Shown one piece after another: positions 32,743 to 32,846 of a DNA stretch of 32,846 nucleotides. This stretch comes from Flavobacteriales bacterium (lineage in GTDB: Bacteria; Bacteroidota; Bacteroidia; DT-38): positions 1-32,846 of the forward strand of contig JABSPQ010000084.1 in NCBI GenBank assembly GCA_013214205.1. Reading direction: 5' to 3'. Below the pieces are notes generated by a model that did no database searches, was not told the DNA's origin, and saw only the letters and a program-made list of their open reading frames with translations. The position numbers and the translations under genes are program-made. How positions within the stretch are numbered: position 1 is the stretch's first letter; the number at the start of each line of letters is the position of its first letter.

Positions 32743-32846
32743 AAACCAGCAACATAACTCCTTTAAAATTAGATTAACTCATTGATATTCAGTATCTTAG
32801 TGATGTTTCTAACGCAATCATTAAGGTGAATATCAAGAGTCAATCC

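Noticed and set aside
1-32846. tRNA, rRNA, tmRNA or SRP RNA genes
   Set aside because: No convincing cloverleaf T-arm pattern or conserved structural-RNA core was found by eye on either strand; short or divergent RNAs could be missed.

Overview
The window looks like a chromosomal segment from a Bacteroidota (Bacteroidetes) bacterium, probably free-living or marine. It carries two kinds of type IX secretion (T9SS) C-terminal sorting domain, a SprB-repeat adhesin with a PD40 protein and a PorP/SprF protein, signal-peptide-bearing TonB C-terminal-domain proteins, moderate-to-low GC, A/T-rich leaders with little Shine-Dalgarno, and TAnnTTTG-like promoter boxes.

Left part (1-10.2 kb). The N-terminus of an ISAs1-family transposase is cut off by the window edge. 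Next to it are two tightly packed + strand gene groups that together make a complete-looking N-methylglutamate (NMG) pathway for methylamine use. The first is gmaS-mgsA-mgsB-mgsC (gamma-glutamylmethylamide synthetase plus three-subunit N-methylglutamate synthase). After a 358-bp spacer come four genes related to heterotetrameric sarcosine oxidase, in the order delta-alpha-gamma-beta, which in this context are best read as N-methylglutamate dehydrogenase (mgdB-mgdC-mgdD-mgdA). Expected flow: methylamine + glutamate to gamma-glutamylmethylamide, then N-methylglutamate, then glutamate + methylene-tetrahydrofolate. This pathway is mostly described from Proteobacteria. The dehydrogenase half is bracketed by two related hairpin repeats.

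10.2-12.2 kb: a minus-strand operon of two small TonB_C proteins, a lipoprotein built of six DWDxWE repeats, and a DsrE-like protein; the last two junctions are ATGA overlaps.

12.2-16.5 kb: two secreted T9SS paralogues, the second broken by two frameshifts in homopolymers. They lie between two direct copies of a 400-440 bp multi-hairpin non-coding element with terminal inverted repeats, like a MITE. One copy carries an extra 34-bp palindrome.

16.5-24.6 kb: an operon for a giant SprB-repeat adhesin (1813 aa), a PD40 protein without an OmpA domain, and a PorP/SprF outer-membrane protein.

24.6-27.3 kb: a stand-alone protein resembling the N-terminal domain of glutamyl-tRNA reductase with the catalytic Cys replaced by Ser, a non-coding stretch ending in a strong terminator, and a RecD/Dda-like helicase.

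27.3-32.8 kb: small secreted and membrane proteins of unknown role, and two exported genes interrupted by in-frame stops: a CAP-domain/TPR protein (one TAA) and a lipoprotein (three TAG). This end looks like decaying accessory DNA. No tRNA, rRNA or CRISPR was recognised.
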